From Anaerolineales bacterium (GTDB taxonomy: Bacteria > Chloroflexota > Anaerolineae > Anaerolineales > Villigracilaceae): a DNA stretch of 7,743 bases. A model generated the notes under the pieces. It did not search any database, was not told the origin of the DNA, and was given only the letters and a program-made list of their open reading frames with translations. The stretch lies in assembly GCA_025966435.1 (NCBI GenBank), contig JAICRQ010000155.1, positions 1-7,743 of the forward strand, written 5' to 3'. Positions 6,397-7,743 of this stretch are shown piece after piece. Numbering within the stretch: the stretch's first letter is position 1; each line of letters begins with the position of its first letter. A program made the position numbers and the translations under genes.

Positions 6397-6432
6397 AAGA
6401 ACCTAAAGGTCTTCGTGACCTTTAGGTTCTTT
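6397..6432 (+). terminator. Perfect 15-bp hairpin between ccmE and ccmF (attenuator, processing site or partial terminator)
   Basis: AAGAACCTAAAGGTC (6397-6411) is exactly complementary to GACCTTTAGGTTCTT (6417-6431) with a five-base loop TTCGT. It starts seven bases after the ccmE stop codon. The T bases that follow (TTCTTT) are mostly inside the stem, so the free T tract is very short. It may therefore protect the 3' end of ccmE mRNA or reduce read-through into ccmF rather than stop it. The repeat itself is certain; its role is inferred. Confidence 0.65.
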
Positions 6433-6484
6433 AATGAAAGGCAATGAAACCAGCCTTGAGAAGATTTAATCGAAGGGAATTTGA

Positions 6485-7743
6485 ATGATCGCTGATTTTG
6501 GCTCCGGGGTATTATTTATCACGTTTCTCGTAACACTTTACAGCGTCTCCGCTGCGATCTATGGCGAGCGCAAACAGATTCCTGCCATGGTGGAAAGCGC
6601 GCGCCGCGCCATGCTGCTCACCTGGCCCCTGCTCACACTGGCTTCTGCCATCCTCATCTATTTACTGGTTAACGATCATTACGAAGTCCAGTTTGTGTAT
6701 GAAGTGACCAGCCGTTCCATGCCCATGTATCTCAAGCTCACAGCATGGTGGGGTGGGCAGGCTGGCTCACTGCTCTTCTGGTCTTGGTTGATGGCGGCAT
6801 TCGCCTCGCTGGTTACCCTCCGCAAATGGGACCGCGACCGCGAGTTCCTGCCGTGGGTGATCGTCGTGGCTTGCATCACGCTGGCGTTCTTTATCGGGAT
6901 GAACCTCTTCTTCGAGAACCCGTTCAAGCAGTTCTATCAAACATTCGATGGCATCGCCGCATATACCATCAAGCCAGCGGATAGTGTCCTCTTTCGGCCC
7001 GAAGAGGGAAATGGCTTGAACCCGCTTCTGCGCCACCCGGGCATGATCATTCACCCCCCGATGCTGTACCTTGGCTTCGTCTCCTTCGTCATTCCCTACG
7101 CGTTCGCGATCGCGGCGCTGATCACAAACCGCACCGACGACCGCTGGATTCGCATCACCCGCCGCTGGACGCTATGGGCATGGTTCTTCCTCTCCTTTGG
7201 TCTCGTGCTCGGCGGACGCTGGGCGTACGACGTGCTCGGCTGGGGTGGCTATTGGGGCTGGGATCCTGTGGAGATCGCGGCATTTATGCCGTGGCTGACG
7301 GGCACCGCGTTTTTGCATTCTGCGATGATTCAGGAAAAGCGCGGCATGTTGAAACACTGGAACATGCTCCTGATCATCCTGACGTATGCCCTTGTCATCT
7401 TCGGCACCTTCCTGACGCGTTCCGGTGTCCTATCCTCCGTGCACTCGTTCGCACAAAGCGCGATCGGACCGTTGTTTTTCGGGTTCATTGCATTTACGCT
7501 GGTAGCATCCGTCGCCTTGATCATCCATCGCTGGAGCAGTTTAAGGTCTGAAACCGAGATGACCTCCGTGCTCTCGCGCGAGGCTCTATTCCTGTTGAAC
7601 AATCTGTTGTTCATGAGTATCCTGGTGGTCTGTTTCTGGGGCGTGATCTTCCCCCTGATCTCGGAACTCTTCTCCGGTCAGAAAGTGACCGTGGGCCCTC
7701 CATTCTATGAACGAGCCACATCTCCCCTCTTCGGCGCTCTGAT
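6485..7743 (+). CDS. ccmF: Cytochrome c heme lyase subunit CcmF, cut by the right edge
   Basis: 419 residues are visible from ATG 6485, which has AAGGGA (6473-6478) six bases upstream; the full protein is usually over 600. It is a polytopic membrane protein that receives heme from CcmE and attaches it to the CxxCH motif of apocytochrome c. Hallmarks: 'GQAGSLLFWSW' (91-101), 'LNPLLRHPGMIIHPPMLYLG' (178-197), the tryptophan-rich WWD loop 'GWGGYWGWDPVE' (252-263), 'FLHSAM' (276-281) and 'FLTRSGVLSSVHSFAQSAIG' (309-328). Three of the four conserved His are visible: H190 and H320 in the external loops flanking the WWD segment, and H278 in a membrane helix; all three are offset by 17 from E. coli H173, H303 and H261. 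The fourth lies past the edge. The WWD loop is altered (W/F replaced by Y256/G258, and the usual 'ENAS' is 'EIAA'). The downstream neighbours are not visible. Confidence 0.93.
   Translation, partial: MIADFGSGVLFITFLVTLYSVSAAIYGERKQIPAMVESARRAMLLTWPLLTLASAILIYLLVNDHYEVQFVYEVTSRSMPMYLKLTAWWGGQAGSLLFWSWLMAAFASLVTLRKWDRDREFLPWVIVVACITLAFFIGMNLFFENPFKQFYQTFDGIAAYTIKPADSVLFRPEEGNGLNPLLRHPGMIIHPPMLYLGFVSFVIPYAFAIAALITNRTDDRWIRITRRWTLWAWFFLSFGLVLGGRWAYDVLGWGGYWGWDPVEIAAFMPWLTGTAFLHSAMIQEKRGMLKHWNMLLIILTYALVIFGTFLTRSGVLSSVHSFAQSAIGPLFFGFIAFTLVASVALIIHRWSSLRSETEMTSVLSREALFLLNNLLFMSILVVCFWGVIFPLISELFSGQKVTVGPPFYERATSPLFGAL

Noticed and set aside
6009..6398. Minus-strand open frame of 129 codons opposite ccmE (also 5947-6204)
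   Set aside because: Antisense shadow of a well-supported ccmE; no ribosome binding site and no recognisable product.
6745..7614. Open frames in other phases across ccmF (for example 6745-6984 and 7174-7551 on plus, 7330-7614 on minus)
   Set aside because: The ccmF frame keeps all hallmark motifs without interruption; the others are GC-driven shadows.

Overview
The window most likely comes from a member of the Chloroflexota, class Anaerolineae. This is an inference from gene content and protein style, not from any marker gene: a DUF4388/PATAN protein, a C-terminally anchored MA-type metallopeptidase with a Ser/Thr/Pro-rich stalk, a LysM lipoprotein with a 'PTPTP'-type linker, an oligopeptide-binding protein, and a cytochrome c maturation locus. 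Base composition looks moderate and even, and I see no insertion sequence, CRISPR array, tRNA, rRNA or other sign of recent transfer.

Layout from left to right. (1) 1-506, minus strand: the N-terminal part of a DUF4388 (PATAN-like) protein that runs off the left edge, with a good promoter and ribosome binding site. (2) 667-3676, plus strand: a two-gene unit, a membrane-anchored zinc metallopeptidase (HELTH...E) overlapping by 11 bp an exported oligopeptide-type solute-binding protein. (3) 3704-4675, minus strand: a LysM lipoprotein convergent with the previous unit, separated by a 27-bp gap that is mostly a GC-rich hairpin. (4) 4721-5707, plus strand: an aldo/keto reductase of the Kv-beta-like (AKR6) type, divergent from the lipoprotein and apparently sharing a palindromic -10 box with it. 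A strong terminator follows. (5) 5913 to the right edge, plus strand: ccmE then ccmF (incomplete), the start of a cytochrome c maturation (System I) locus, with a perfect 15-bp hairpin between the two genes.

How the genes fit together. The peptidase and binding protein probably act together outside the membrane, on protein or peptide substrates; no permease or ATPase gene is present here, so uptake would depend on genes elsewhere. CcmE and CcmF are partners: CcmE carries heme outside the membrane and CcmF is the core of the heme ligation step onto apocytochrome c. The most notable point is that this CcmE has a Cys-x-x-x-Tyr motif where the classical protein has His-x-x-x-Tyr, which is the mark of the variant 'System I*'. 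The CcmF also departs from the usual tryptophan-rich signature.

I do not see a clearly undescribed multi-gene system. The best leads are the CcmE/CcmF variants, the ccmE-ccmF hairpin, the peptidase/binding-protein pair and the probably leaderless lipoprotein with its shared promoter core.
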